From assembly GCA_039888615.1 (NCBI GenBank), contig JBDQQS010000006.1: 64,000 nt of DNA. One strand, given 5' to 3'. The number at the start of each line of letters is the position of its first letter. Position 1 is the stretch's first letter. Below, piece after piece: positions 53,617-62,562 of the stretch. Origin of the DNA: Flavimaribacter sp039888615. GTDB taxonomy: Bacteria > Pseudomonadota > Alphaproteobacteria > Rhizobiales > Rhizobiaceae. The position numbers were made by a program, and so were the translations under genes. A model generated the notes under the pieces. The model ran no database searches. It was not told the origin of the DNA and saw only the letters and a list, made by a program, of their open reading frames with translations.

Positions 53617-54548
53617 AGCTGATGAGAGCAACCACTGCAGCACGGATGCGCCGCATGACGGCGTTGCCGGTCATCCTGCTGATCATAGTCCTCGCCTGTA
53701 TTCTGGGCTACTTCAGCCCGCATGCGCTGGCCACCCAGAACCTGATCAATATTCTCAACCAGCAGGTCAGCCTGATCCTGGTGACGATCGGGCAGGTCAT
53801 GGTCATTCTGACATCCGGTCTGGATCTGTCCGTCGGGTCGGTCGTATCCATGACGACAGCGATCGTCAGCCACAATACGCCCTATTCTATTCCACTTGCC
53901 ATGGCTGCCGCGCTTTCTGTCGGACTGGTCAACGCCATGGGCATCCTTTATCTCGGCGTCCATCCCATTCTCATGACCCTTTCAACGATGACCGCCGTTC
54001 AGGGCATTGCGCTCTATATCCGGCCGATCCCGGGCGGCGAGGTCGCCGACTGGATGTCGTGGTATGCGTCGGCGGAGTATTTCGGTTTGCCTCTGCCGGT
54101 CATGTTCGCCGCGTTTGCCGTGATCGTCGGCACCCTGATTGTCGCCCGCAGCCGCTTTGGACTTCATTTGATGGCGACCGGAGCGTCGGAAGAGAGCGCG
54201 TTGCTCGGGGGCGTCAATACGAGACGCGTCATCGCCTCGGCCTACCTGTTTTCTTCCTTTTTCGCCTGTCTGGCCGGTTTGAATCTCGCTGCGCGTCTTG
54301 CGAGCGGCGATCCGCTGGTCGGCAACGCTTTCGCGATCGATTCGATTGCGGCGACCGCGCTTGGCGGAACCCAGCTTTCGGGCGGTCTCGGCGGTCTGAC
54401 CGGCCCTGTGACCGGCGTACTGTTCCTGGCGCTTCTCGGCAACGGGCTCAATCTGCTGAACATATCGACCTACTATCAGATGCTTATAACGGGCGGCTTG
54501 CTGGTGCTTGCCGTCAGCACGCACAGGCGCAAACAGCCGGGGCTATAG
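53613..54548 (+). CDS. ABC transporter permease, CUT2 family (second of two)
   Basis: Second permease of 311 residues. LTSGLDLSVGSVVSM near residue 70 and FGLHLMATGASEESALLGG mark the family. ATG 53613 overlaps the ATPase stop (ATGA). With the first permease (50019) it probably forms a heterodimeric channel. The lactonase gene follows 28 bp later. Confidence 0.91.
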   Translation: MKLMRATTAARMRRMTALPVILLIIVLACILGYFSPHALATQNLINILNQQVSLILVTIGQVMVILTSGLDLSVGSVVSMTTAIVSHNTPYSIPLAMAAALSVGLVNAMGILYLGVHPILMTLSTMTAVQGIALYIRPIPGGEVADWMSWYASAEYFGLPLPVMFAAFAVIVGTLIVARSRFGLHLMATGASEESALLGGVNTRRVIASAYLFSSFFACLAGLNLAARLASGDPLVGNAFAIDSIAATALGGTQLSGGLGGLTGPVTGVLFLALLGNGLNLLNISTYYQMLITGGLLVLAVSTHRRKQPGL

Positions 54549-54576
54549 ATCCCGGCTACAAGAGGAGAAACGCTTC

Positions 54577-55449
54577 ATGGAAATCAAGGCGATCGTCGAC
54601 TGCCAGACCATATTGGGCGAGGGACCGCTCTGGGACGTCAAGGAACAGAAGCTCTACTGGATCGACAGCTATGGCAGCAAGATCTTCCGTGCAGATGAAA
54701 ACGGCGACGGCGTTGAAAGCTGGGATGTGCCGGAAAAGATCGGCTCGCTTGCATTACGTGAAAGCGGCGGCGCGGTGCTTTCGCTGGCGAATGGATTCTA
54801 TCTTTTCGATTTCGAAACCGGTCAGTCGGAGCTCATTCAGGCGATTGAACACAAGGGCGAAAACGTCCGCATGAATGACGGAAAGGTCGACAAGCGCGGC
54901 CGCTTCCTTTCAGGCAGCCTGGAAACCACGGAGACGCAGGCGCTCGGCGTGCTCTATAGCCTGGGCGCCGACCGGCAGGTCACGCAACTCGACGACAACA
55001 TCACCGTTTCCAACGGACCCTGCTGGAACCCCGACCACAGCATTTTCTACTTTGCTGACAGTCGCTCCCGCGCGATCTGGGCTTACGACTATGATCTGGA
55101 AACCGGTCTGGTGGCGAACAAGCAGAAATTCTGCGATTTCGCAGAGGAAGACGGCCTGCCAGACGGCGCGACCGTGGACGCGGAAGGCTGCGTGTGGAGC
55201 GCCGGCGTGTACAAGAGCAAGATCCACCGTTTCGATCCGGCAGGCAAGAAAATACTCTCCATCGACATGCCCGTCGTCTGCGTGACGTCGGTGATGTTCG
55301 GCGGACCCAACCTCGACCGACTTTACGCGACATCGATGCTGCGCGCGCCAGTTCCGGGCATCACGGAAACAGGCGTGGAAGCCGGATCGCTGTTCGTAAT
55401 CGACGGTCTGGACGTGCGGGGCTTGCCTGAATATCGATACGCGGGCTGA
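54577..55449 (+). CDS. SMP-30/gluconolactonase-family lactonase
   Basis: Six-bladed beta-propeller hydrolase of 290 residues. The metal ligands are visible: Glu in LGEGPLWD, Asn in MNDGKVD and SNGPCWN, and Asp in GLPDGATVD. Such enzymes open sugar lactones made by sugar dehydrogenases. AGAGGAGAA precedes ATG 54577. Its place in a cluster with SDRs and a sugar-acid kinase supports an oxidative sugar pathway: dehydrogenase, lactonase, then further oxidation and phosphorylation (inference). Confidence 0.9.
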   Translation: MEIKAIVDCQTILGEGPLWDVKEQKLYWIDSYGSKIFRADENGDGVESWDVPEKIGSLALRESGGAVLSLANGFYLFDFETGQSELIQAIEHKGENVRMNDGKVDKRGRFLSGSLETTETQALGVLYSLGADRQVTQLDDNITVSNGPCWNPDHSIFYFADSRSRAIWAYDYDLETGLVANKQKFCDFAEEDGLPDGATVDAEGCVWSAGVYKSKIHRFDPAGKKILSIDMPVVCVTSVMFGGPNLDRLYATSMLRAPVPGITETGVEAGSLFVIDGLDVRGLPEYRYAG

Positions 55450-55459
55450 TTGTTTTTGC

Positions 55460-55487
55460 GATGAATTGCAAGTACCTGTAATTCATC
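55460..55487. repeat. Inverted repeat between lactonase and GntR genes
   Basis: Perfect 8-bp arms GATGAATT and AATTCATC, 12 bases apart. It may be a weak hairpin terminator for the ABC-lactonase unit or an operator for the regulator gene 65 bp downstream. Confidence 0.4.
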
Positions 55488-55551
55488 CGGCTTTGGGGAG
55501 CCCAAAGAATGTCAGTCTGATTCTGACAAAGAAAAAGCTCTGGGACAAGAA

Positions 55552-56232
55552 ATGCGACACAAGACCGTAGTGAAGGAAAATCTTTCCGAGCAGATCTATC
55601 GGGATATTCGCCTGTCATTGATGGACGGCGAATTCCGGCCGGGAGAGAGGCTTACCATCAGTTCGGTCGCGACGCAGTACGGAACCTCGATCACGCCGGT
55701 TCGAGAGGCGCTTTTTCGCCTGGCCAGCGAGCGTGCTCTGCAGGTCAAGGCAGCGACGTCGATCGTCGTGCCTCAACTCACGCCGCGTGATCTGCGCGAG
55801 ATCGTCGCCATTCGAAGAGAACTTGAGGGGATGGCCGCCTACCGTGTGTGCGAGTTGGTCACGCCCGAGATAATCGCCGAATTCGAAGCGCAGAACGCGA
55901 CCTTCATAAAGGTCGTTTCCAACGCGCGCGACGCGGCGCGCGCAAACCGGGATTTTCACTTTCTGAATCTGCAATTTGCGCAAATGCCTTACGTGGAAAC
56001 GATATGCGAGAATATGTGGACTTTGATGGGCCCTTTCTTGCGCACCTTCCACGAAGAGGTTCCTCTCAAACGTCTGGGCGCCGACGACCATCTCCACTTC
56101 AAGTATATCGCTGCCCTCAAAGCCAGCGATCCGGAGGCGGCGCGGGACGCCATGCAGCAGGATATCGCCTGGAGCTACGAGCTCATCACGAAGCATGAAC
56201 AACACGAAAAAGGCGGTCGCGAGACCGCCTGA
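55552..56232 (+). CDS. GntR-family transcriptional regulator (FCD type)
   Basis: Regulator of 226 residues with a winged helix-turn-helix (FRPGERLTISSVATQYGTSI, about residues 28-47) and an FCD domain containing the metal-site region NRDFHF. It sits at the centre of the sugar-acid cluster, between two copies of a shared palindrome (49877 and 60041), and is their most likely binder. Its last codons overlap a hairpin that terminates the opposing operon. Confidence 0.9.
   Translation: MRHKTVVKENLSEQIYRDIRLSLMDGEFRPGERLTISSVATQYGTSITPVREALFRLASERALQVKAATSIVVPQLTPRDLREIVAIRRELEGMAAYRVCELVTPEIIAEFEAQNATFIKVVSNARDAARANRDFHFLNLQFAQMPYVETICENMWTLMGPFLRTFHEEVPLKRLGADDHLHFKYIAALKASDPEAARDAMQQDIAWSYELITKHEQHEKGGRETA
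56206..56230 (-). terminator. Rho-independent terminator of the minus-strand PRISE-transketolase-SDR operon
   Basis: Stem AGGCGGTC / GACCGCCT (56211-56230) with a four-base loop. On the minus strand the stem is followed directly by TTTTTC. It lies 47 bp after the SDR stop and inside the last codons of the convergent GntR gene. Confidence 0.7.
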
Positions 56233-56277
56233 TCGGATGCAGGAAAAATTGCCCGCCCGCTTTGGCGGTGGGGCGAT

Positions 56278-56967
56278 TCAGGCGACCGAGTAGCCGCCAT
56301 CGACCGGCAACACTACCCCGTGTACGTAGGCGGCCTTTTCCGACACCAGAAACGCGATCACGTTCGCAACGTCGGAAGGCTCGGCCCAACGCCCGAGCGG
56401 AATACGTTCGGTGATTTTCGGTCCGCGCGTCGGGTCGTTTTTCGCGCCGACCGCCATACGGGTCATCACCCAGCCGGGCGCTACCGCGTTGACGCGAATG
56501 CCCTCTGGCCCCCAGGCGACCGCCATAGACCGCGTCAGGGCGACGACGCCGCTCTTGGACGCCGCATAGGCGGGCGACTTCGGTGAACCGAAGAAACTCC
56601 ACATCGACGCGATATTAACGATGGATCCGCCGCTGGCGCGCAGCTTTTCCCTGGCCGTTGTGGCGGCGGCCAGACCGGCTGTCAGGTTCACATCCAGCAC
56701 GAGCTTGAAATCATCCACGCCCCATTCGCGTTCCTGACGCAAAATGCCGGCGCAATTGACCAGCGCGTCAATGCGATTGGCCTTTGCAACCAGCGCGTCC
56801 AGATCCTTCTGGTCGGTTACATTGGTCTCAACGAACTCGACCCCTTTCGGCAGATCGCCTTCACGATCGAGTCCTGCAGCCAGCACACGATAGCCGTTGT
56901 TCGCGAGTTCTGCGGAAACGGCCAGACCGATGCCCGTGCCGCCTCCTGTTACGATTGCCGTTTTCAC
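56278..56967 (-). CDS. Short-chain dehydrogenase/reductase
   Basis: Oxidoreductase of 229 residues. The glycine loop is TGGGTGIG and the catalytic residues are in NIASMWSFF and YAASKSGV. The GTG at 56967 puts the Rossmann strand at the N-terminus; the upstream ATG at 57045 overlaps the transketolase gene. Last gene of the operon before the terminator. Likely oxidises the imported sugar or an intermediate (inference). Confidence 0.87.
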   Translation of the reverse strand: MKTAIVTGGGTGIGLAVSAELANNGYRVLAAGLDREGDLPKGVEFVETNVTDQKDLDALVAKANRIDALVNCAGILRQEREWGVDDFKLVLDVNLTAGLAAATTAREKLRASGGSIVNIASMWSFFGSPKSPAYAASKSGVVALTRSMAVAWGPEGIRVNAVAPGWVMTRMAVGAKNDPTRGPKITERIPLGRWAEPSDVANVIAFLVSEKAAYVHGVVLPVDGGYSVA

Positions 56968-56998
56968 GCGTGATCCCTTTCTGCTAATTCCCGGCGGC

Positions 56999-57979
56999 TC
57001 AACCGTGCAAGAAGGCTTCCGCGACCTCGCGAATGCCTGCGCCATCGAGTTTGTAATGGGCGTAGAGATGAGCCGGAGGCGCGATCAGGCTGTATTCGTC
57101 GTAAATGCCATGCCGCTTCAATTTGACGCCGATTCCCTCGTCGGTCAGCACCTCCGAAACGGCTGCGCCAAGACCGCCGAGCACATTGTGCTCCTCGACA
57201 GTCATGAGTTTTGCAGAGCGGGAGGCCGCTTGCAGGATTGCATCCCGGTCTATTGGCTTGATGGACGCCATGTCGATGACGCCGACCGAATGGCCGGCCT
57301 TTGTCAGCGCCGTGGCGGCTTCCAGCGCGCCATGCACCGCGATGCCGCAGGCGATGATCGTCAGCTCTTCGCCAATTCCGTGAACATGCGCTTTGCCGAA
57401 GGAAAATTTTGTCCCCTTGGCGTAAACCTCCTCGTCACGTCCGCGTCCGATGCGGAAATAGATTGGCTGTTCCCAGTCGGCGGACGCCTTTATGGCCGCC
57501 TCGAGTTGGTGGCCGTCAGAGGGAGAGACGATCGTGAGACCGGCGATCGAGCGCATCGTGCCGATATCCTCGGTGGCGTGGTGTGACGAGCCGTAGAATC
57601 CCATCGAAATGCCGGTGTGGTGGCCGACCAATCGCACGGGCTGCTTGGAGTATGCGATATCCATGCGGATCTGTTCGCAGGTCAGCAGACCCATGAAGGA
57701 CGCGAAGGTTGCTACGAACGGGGTGACGCCGGTTGTGGCGATGCCGGCGGCGACCGAAACCATGTTCTGTTCGGAGATGCCGAAAGAGATGTAACGATCC
57801 GGATGGACGGAGGCAAAGCGATTGAGGCCGTTGGAATATTGAAGGTCCGCAGAGCCGGCGACGACATTGTGGCCGGCTTCGACGAGGTCGAGCAATCCGT
57901 TCGACAGATGGTCGAGACCCGGGTTCTTGCTGTTCAACTCGCGATACTGCCAGGAATTGGAGGATTTCGGTGCGTTCAT
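56999..57979 (-). CDS. Transketolase, C-terminal subunit
   Basis: Second half of a split, thiamine-diphosphate-dependent transketolase, 326 residues. It contains the pyrimidine-binding domain with catalytic Glu70 in FGISEQNM and a C-terminal domain. The partner subunit gene ends one base before its start. Split transketolases occur in pathways for special sugars, such as apulose 4-phosphate and sulfofructose, as well as in general metabolism. Here the setting suggests a dedicated C2-transfer step. Confidence 0.9.
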   Translation of the reverse strand: MNAPKSSNSWQYRELNSKNPGLDHLSNGLLDLVEAGHNVVAGSADLQYSNGLNRFASVHPDRYISFGISEQNMVSVAAGIATTGVTPFVATFASFMGLLTCEQIRMDIAYSKQPVRLVGHHTGISMGFYGSSHHATEDIGTMRSIAGLTIVSPSDGHQLEAAIKASADWEQPIYFRIGRGRDEEVYAKGTKFSFGKAHVHGIGEELTIIACGIAVHGALEAATALTKAGHSVGVIDMASIKPIDRDAILQAASRSAKLMTVEEHNVLGGLGAAVSEVLTDEGIGVKLKRHGIYDEYSLIAPPAHLYAHYKLDGAGIREVAEAFLHG

Positions 57980-57980
57980 C

Positions 57981-58856
57981 TCAGTTTCCCTGCGCCTTGA
58001 TTTCTGCCACTGCCAGTTCCCCGTCGGCGGGGTCCAGGTATCCGAGATGCCAACCCGGTTCGGTCTCCATGTAGGACACGCCCTTGCCTTTCCTGGTCTT
58101 CGAGATGACCATGGCGGGCTTTGTGCGGGTGTCGTCGGCGCGCAAGCGCCGCAGCAACTCGGTTACGGAAGCGATATCGTGCCCGTCGACGGTATGAACC
58201 TCCCATCCGAAGGAGCGCCATTTCTCGTCGAGCGGCTCAATGCCCATGATGTCGTCGACCTTTCCGTCAAGCTGGAAGCCGTTGCGATCGACGATGCCGA
58301 TTAGCGAGCCAAGCTTGTTCTGCGCGGCGAACAGGGCGGCTTCCCACACCTGGCCTTCCTGCATCTCGCCGTCGCCCATCATGCAAAACACGGAATAGGA
58401 CTTGCCGGTCCAGCGCTGCGCCAGGCTGATGCCGATTGCGTTTGACAGGGCGTGGCCGATCGATCCGGAAGAGAAATCGACGCCGGGCACCTTCGTCATG
58501 TCCGGATGGTCGCCGAGCGGACTGCCGAGGCGCGTGTAGTCGTCGAGCCAGGCCTTTGGGAAAAAGTCGAGATCGGCATAGATCGGAAAGAGGCCGACGG
58601 CCGCGTGGCCTTTGCCGATGGTGAAGCGGTCCCGCTCGTCCCAATCCGGCTCGCCTTTGCGCAGCTTCATGACATCGTAGTAGAGCGCGGAAAAAACTTC
58701 TGCCGCCGAGAATACGGAACTGTAATGCCCGACCTTGGCGATCTCGATAAGACGAATGGTTTCCAGCCGGATGAATTCCGCGCGATCCCGCAACTTTGCG
58801 ATGGTTTCGGCGTCCGGTTGATAGCTGTTGCCCGGCGCGGGCGAGCTAGATGGCAT
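57981..58856 (-). CDS. Transketolase, N-terminal subunit
   Basis: First half of the split transketolase, 291 residues, with the diphosphate-binding domain: GKGHAAVGLFPIYAD, GSIGHALSNAIG and the metal/ThDP motif GDGEMQEGQ followed by DRNGFQLDG. Coupled to the C-terminal subunit gene. It lies between a PRISE-type reductase gene and an SDR gene in an operon whose promoter carries the cluster operator. Confidence 0.9.
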   Translation of the reverse strand: MPSSSPAPGNSYQPDAETIAKLRDRAEFIRLETIRLIEIAKVGHYSSVFSAAEVFSALYYDVMKLRKGEPDWDERDRFTIGKGHAAVGLFPIYADLDFFPKAWLDDYTRLGSPLGDHPDMTKVPGVDFSSGSIGHALSNAIGISLAQRWTGKSYSVFCMMGDGEMQEGQVWEAALFAAQNKLGSLIGIVDRNGFQLDGKVDDIMGIEPLDEKWRSFGWEVHTVDGHDIASVTELLRRLRADDTRTKPAMVISKTRKGKGVSYMETEPGWHLGYLDPADGELAVAEIKAQGN

Positions 58857-58910
58857 ATGGCTTTCCTTCCTTGAGGCTTTTTCGGTCGTTGCAGGGACTG
58901 TTGACCGCCG

Positions 58911-59990
58911 TCAGGCGGCGAATTGCGGAATGATCTTTTCCGCCTGCAATCGGCGAAAAAGTTCGAGATAGGTGTCGGTTGAGCACTGGTAGTCGAGGAA
59001 ACCGTCCTTGCGGCTGTGGTTCATGTCGGAGATGCACTCGACTTTTCGTCCGAAATCGGCGTCCGCGTGCCACCAGGTTGCAAGCCGCGCGAGGTCGGGT
59101 TCCAGCAGTTCGTATTTCGCGGCCATGTCGCGCCAGATTGCGCCGCAGTCGGCCATCATCGCCTCAAGATTCTGCTGTTGGCCTTCATAGGGCGCAGGTT
59201 CGACGCCGAAGAATTCGGCGATCGCCGGCCACATTCGTTTCCAGCGAAACACGTCGCCATTGCCGGTGTTATAGGCTCGGTTGCGCGCCGAGGGCGCCGT
59301 CGCGGCCCAGGCCGCCTGCCTTGCGACGAGACGGGCGTCGCTGACTTCCGTCAACATCTCCCATTGCTCCGGCACGCCGGTGAATATGAAGGGACGCCCG
59401 GTTTCCCTGCACAGCGAGGCATAGCAGGCCAGCGTCACGCCCTGATTCATGAGCGCGCCGACTGCGTAACCGACCACCGTATTCGGGCGATGCACGCTCC
59501 AGGTAAAGCTGTCGCGCTCCGCAGCCTCGAAGAGCGTGTCTTCCTGATCGTAGTAGAAATTCGGGATCGGAAGGCGGGGCGTGTCTTCAAGAAACGGCGT
59601 GTCCGGAAGATAGCGGCCGAAGTCCTTGAACGGGCCCAGATAGTGCTTGACGCCGGTAATCAGGACAACGTGCTCGGGTTTACGTTTTGAGTTCGAAGCG
59701 CCGTTGAGAACGTTCGACAGTTGGGCGGCGTTGATCCGTCCGGCTTCCTCTTCCGTGTCCGCCGGCGTCCAGCTCGCATAGAATATGTGGCTGAATCCCG
59801 GGCGCATGCCGGCTTCGACGGCTTGCGCGTCATTGAGGTCGGCTGCGATGGGAAGCACGCCTTGCGGCGATCTTTCGGGTCGCCGCGCCATGCCATGAAC
59901 GCTCCAGCCTTTGCCGAGCAGATGCTCTGCGATGTTTCCTCCGACGATCCCGCTTGAACCGACGACCAATGCTGCTCGCTCCTGAGACAT
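58911..59990 (-). CDS. PRISE-type NAD(P)-dependent reductase (progesterone 5-beta-reductase/iridoid synthase-like SDR)
   Basis: Extended SDR-like reductase of 359 residues. The nucleotide loop is VGSSGIVGGNIAEHL and PNFYYDQED carries the Tyr of the PRISE family motif. Bacterial members are often annotated as NAD-dependent epimerases and occur in sugar pathways. It is the first gene of its operon, 51 bp from the operator. The preferred substrate is unknown; the plant names reflect homology only. Confidence 0.82.
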   Translation of the reverse strand: MSQERAALVVGSSGIVGGNIAEHLLGKGWSVHGMARRPERSPQGVLPIAADLNDAQAVEAGMRPGFSHIFYASWTPADTEEEAGRINAAQLSNVLNGASNSKRKPEHVVLITGVKHYLGPFKDFGRYLPDTPFLEDTPRLPIPNFYYDQEDTLFEAAERDSFTWSVHRPNTVVGYAVGALMNQGVTLACYASLCRETGRPFIFTGVPEQWEMLTEVSDARLVARQAAWAATAPSARNRAYNTGNGDVFRWKRMWPAIAEFFGVEPAPYEGQQQNLEAMMADCGAIWRDMAAKYELLEPDLARLATWWHADADFGRKVECISDMNHSRKDGFLDYQCSTDTYLELFRRLQAEKIIPQFAA

Positions 59991-60040
59991 GACTTCCTCC
60001 TCATCCGTGGGGCCTTTCTTAGCGGTCTTTCAGAATCAGA

Positions 60041-60071
60041 TCAAGTATGATGCATCATGGATCATGCTTGA
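60041..60071. promoter_or_regulatory. Operator candidate of the sugar-acid regulon (copy 2), 31-bp palindrome
   Basis: Arms of 15 bases around a central C match in 13 positions. The right half CATCATGGATCATGCTTGA differs by one base from the copy at 49889-49907. On the minus strand TTGATC and TAAGAA, 17 bases apart, form a promoter whose -35 box overlaps the palindrome, which fits repression of the PRISE-transketolase operon. The sulfatase gene starts 146 bp away on the other side. Confidence 0.68.
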
Positions 60072-60216
60072 TTTTGATAAGCGTCAGCATCCGCCTGCTA
60101 TCGAGATTTTCGACACAGGCGCCGACCTCGCCAGGTCGGTCTTGCGCGTCACTTGCAATTTTTTGGAACACGTGTTCTATCTCGAACAAAGTTCCCAATA
60201 AGAAGTGACAACTTGC

Positions 60217-61650
60217 ATGGCATCAAGAGTGAACATCGTCTTCATCATCACTGATCAGCAGCGCTACGACACGATCAATGCGCTTGGCTTTCCGCACGTG
60301 GACACGCCAAATCTCGACCGTCTGGCGCAAAATGGGGTCTACCTGACGTCGTGCTACGCCGCCGCTGCGTCTTGCGTGCCTGCGCGCGCCAGTCTTTTTA
60401 CCGGCTATTACCCCCATACAACGGGCGTCGTCGACAACGCCGCTACGTGGCGGCACAGTTGGGTCGAGACACTTGCGGACAACGGCTACGACTGCGTCAA
60501 TATCGGCAAGATGCATACCCAGCCGATGGACGCGCCGGCGGGCTTCCATACGCGCATGATCGTCGAGAACAAGGACAGGTCCATGGCCAAGCGGGGACGT
60601 GAATTCGTCGACGAATGGGACAAGGCGATCGCCAGGGCCAGTTTCGAAAAGCCGGGACTGCCGAGCTACAGCCTGCTCAACGATTACGCCGATCGCTTGG
60701 GAGCGTTTGAATGGCCGTTACCGAAGGAACTCCACTCAGATACATTTGTCGGAGGACTGGCGATCGACTGGATCGAGCGCAAATCCTCCGATAAGCCGTT
60801 TTTCCTGCAGATCGGCTTTCCCGGACCGCACCCACCGTACGATCCGCCGGTCGAGGAGGCGAAACCCTATCTTGAGCGCGACCTCAAGATCAGGCCGGTC
60901 CGCGCCGGCGATGTCGAAAGCCAGCCGGAGCCTTTCCAGCAGCTGGTGCGCAAGCATGTCGAGGGTGATCACGATGCGGTTCGTCACAAGGTCGAGGCGA
61001 CGGCGGAGGAACGCCATCGCCAGCGGGCCTACTATCTCGCCAATGTCACGATGATCGATCGGGAGGTGGGGCGCATTCTCGACGCCCTCGACGCCAGGGG
61101 CGCGCTGGAAGACACGATTGTCGTCTTTACATCGGATCATGGCGACATGCTGGGCGATCACGGACACAGTCAGAAATGGACCATGTACGAACAGGTTATC
61201 CGCCTGCCTCTCATCATGTGGTCGAAATCCGGTTTCGGGAAAACCGGACCGGTCGACGCGATGATCCAGCACATGGACATCGCCGCGACGCTGTTCGATC
61301 TGGCTGGCGTCGAGGCGCCGTCGTCATGGGAGGCGCGATCCTTCGCGCCGGCGCTTCGTGGAGATGACTTCGAGGAGCGCGACGCGGTCTACTGCGAACA
61401 GGGGCGCGACGTGGTGTTCCGCTTTTCCGATTTTGTTTCCATGGTTCGGACGCGGCGATGGAAATATGTTCATTTCCTCGACGGCCATGACGGGCAGTTG
61501 TTTGATCTGGAAAGCGATCCGCACGAGGAAACCAACCTGTGGGACAGCCCCGATCACGTGGCGGAACGGCGCGCCATGCACGACCGCCTTGCCGAGTGGC
61601 GCCTGCGCAGCGGTTATGAAACCCGCGAATGGTCAGAAGAGTGGCGGTGA
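60217..61650 (+). CDS. Sulfatase (formylglycine-dependent, type I)
   Basis: Cytoplasmic sulfatase of 477 residues from ATG 60217 (a GTG at 60205 would add four). The CxPxR motif CVPARASLFTG has Cys53, which must be converted to formylglycine. FIITDQQRYD supplies metal Asp residues and TSDHGDMLGDHG the further Asp/His. No signal peptide is present, so it acts inside the cell on an imported sulfate ester. It is divergent from the transketolase operon and shares its operator, tying sulfate removal to the sugar pathway (inference). The maturation enzyme is not in this window. Confidence 0.9.
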   Translation: MASRVNIVFIITDQQRYDTINALGFPHVDTPNLDRLAQNGVYLTSCYAAAASCVPARASLFTGYYPHTTGVVDNAATWRHSWVETLADNGYDCVNIGKMHTQPMDAPAGFHTRMIVENKDRSMAKRGREFVDEWDKAIARASFEKPGLPSYSLLNDYADRLGAFEWPLPKELHSDTFVGGLAIDWIERKSSDKPFFLQIGFPGPHPPYDPPVEEAKPYLERDLKIRPVRAGDVESQPEPFQQLVRKHVEGDHDAVRHKVEATAEERHRQRAYYLANVTMIDREVGRILDALDARGALEDTIVVFTSDHGDMLGDHGHSQKWTMYEQVIRLPLIMWSKSGFGKTGPVDAMIQHMDIAATLFDLAGVEAPSSWEARSFAPALRGDDFEERDAVYCEQGRDVVFRFSDFVSMVRTRRWKYVHFLDGHDGQLFDLESDPHEETNLWDSPDHVAERRAMHDRLAEWRLRSGYETREWSEEWR

Positions 61651-61653
61651 GTG

Positions 61654-62520
61654 TCAGACGCGCAACCCGGCGCGCTGGGCGTTGTCTGGCTCGCCGCCAT
61701 TGACCGCGAGCACGCCGATGGACGGATCGGACAGGCTTCCGCAAAACACTCGATAGCGGAAAAGAACCGTGCACAATTGTTGTGCGGTTTCCCGCACGTC
61801 AGGCAACATGGCTTCCATCGCCTTGCGTGTCATCCGCACACTTGGACCCGCCACGGAAATCGTGCCCAGGAACCGGGTCGCATCTTCCTGGTCATAGATC
61901 GGACAGGCTATCGAGGATACGCCGGCTTCCGCTTCCTGCTCCACCAGCCCGTAGCCCTGTTTGCGCGTGCGCTCGAGTTCCTTCAGCAGCGCCTGCACCG
62001 TGTCCACGCCCCTGGTTCCGGGCCGCTTCAATTCCGGTTTGCCGAGCCCGGCGCCAATCGCCGTAGCGAGGGCGTCCTCGTCGCTCATCGAGGCGAGCCA
62101 CACGCGGCCGGTCGCCGTGATATGCGGCACGACCTTGCGACCGGAATGCCCGTCGTAGCGCAGAATATGGTCGCCTCCCTGGCTTGACAGAACCCAGAGC
62201 AGTTCATTGCCGACAAGCATCGACATGCGGCTGAGTTCCCGGGTCTTGTGACTGAGCGCGCCGATGACCGGCTCAAGGAAGCCGCGCAGATCCGTTGTCG
62301 AGAAATACTTGGCGCCGATCAGAGAGAGTTTGAGGGTCGCCCGGTAGATGCCGCTTTCCTCGATCTGCTCCACGTAACCATTGTCCTTCAATGTCGCCAA
62401 CAGCCGGTGAACAGCGCTTTTCGGCATGCCAAGCTGTTCGCTCAGATGGCTGAGCGGAATGCCGGCGGGTTGGCCGTGCAGAGATTCCAGAATTTCCAGG
62501 CAACGTTCTATCTGTGACAA
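61654..62520 (-). CDS. IclR-family transcriptional regulator
   Basis: Regulator of 288 residues. The N-terminal winged helix-turn-helix (IPLSHLSEQLGMPKSAVHRLLATL) precedes the IclR effector domain. It follows the DctM gene on the same strand after 42 bp, so it probably belongs to and controls the TRAP unit that extends beyond the window. It is convergent with the sulfatase gene, only three bases apart. Confidence 0.92.
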   Translation of the reverse strand: MSQIERCLEILESLHGQPAGIPLSHLSEQLGMPKSAVHRLLATLKDNGYVEQIEESGIYRATLKLSLIGAKYFSTTDLRGFLEPVIGALSHKTRELSRMSMLVGNELLWVLSSQGGDHILRYDGHSGRKVVPHITATGRVWLASMSDEDALATAIGAGLGKPELKRPGTRGVDTVQALLKELERTRKQGYGLVEQEAEAGVSSIACPIYDQEDATRFLGTISVAGPSVRMTRKAMEAMLPDVRETAQQLCTVLFRYRVFCGSLSDPSIGVLAVNGGEPDNAQRAGLRV

Positions 62521-62562
62521 ACGATCTGTCTCCGTCCTTTGCAGGTGCGTCCAGAAACGGGG

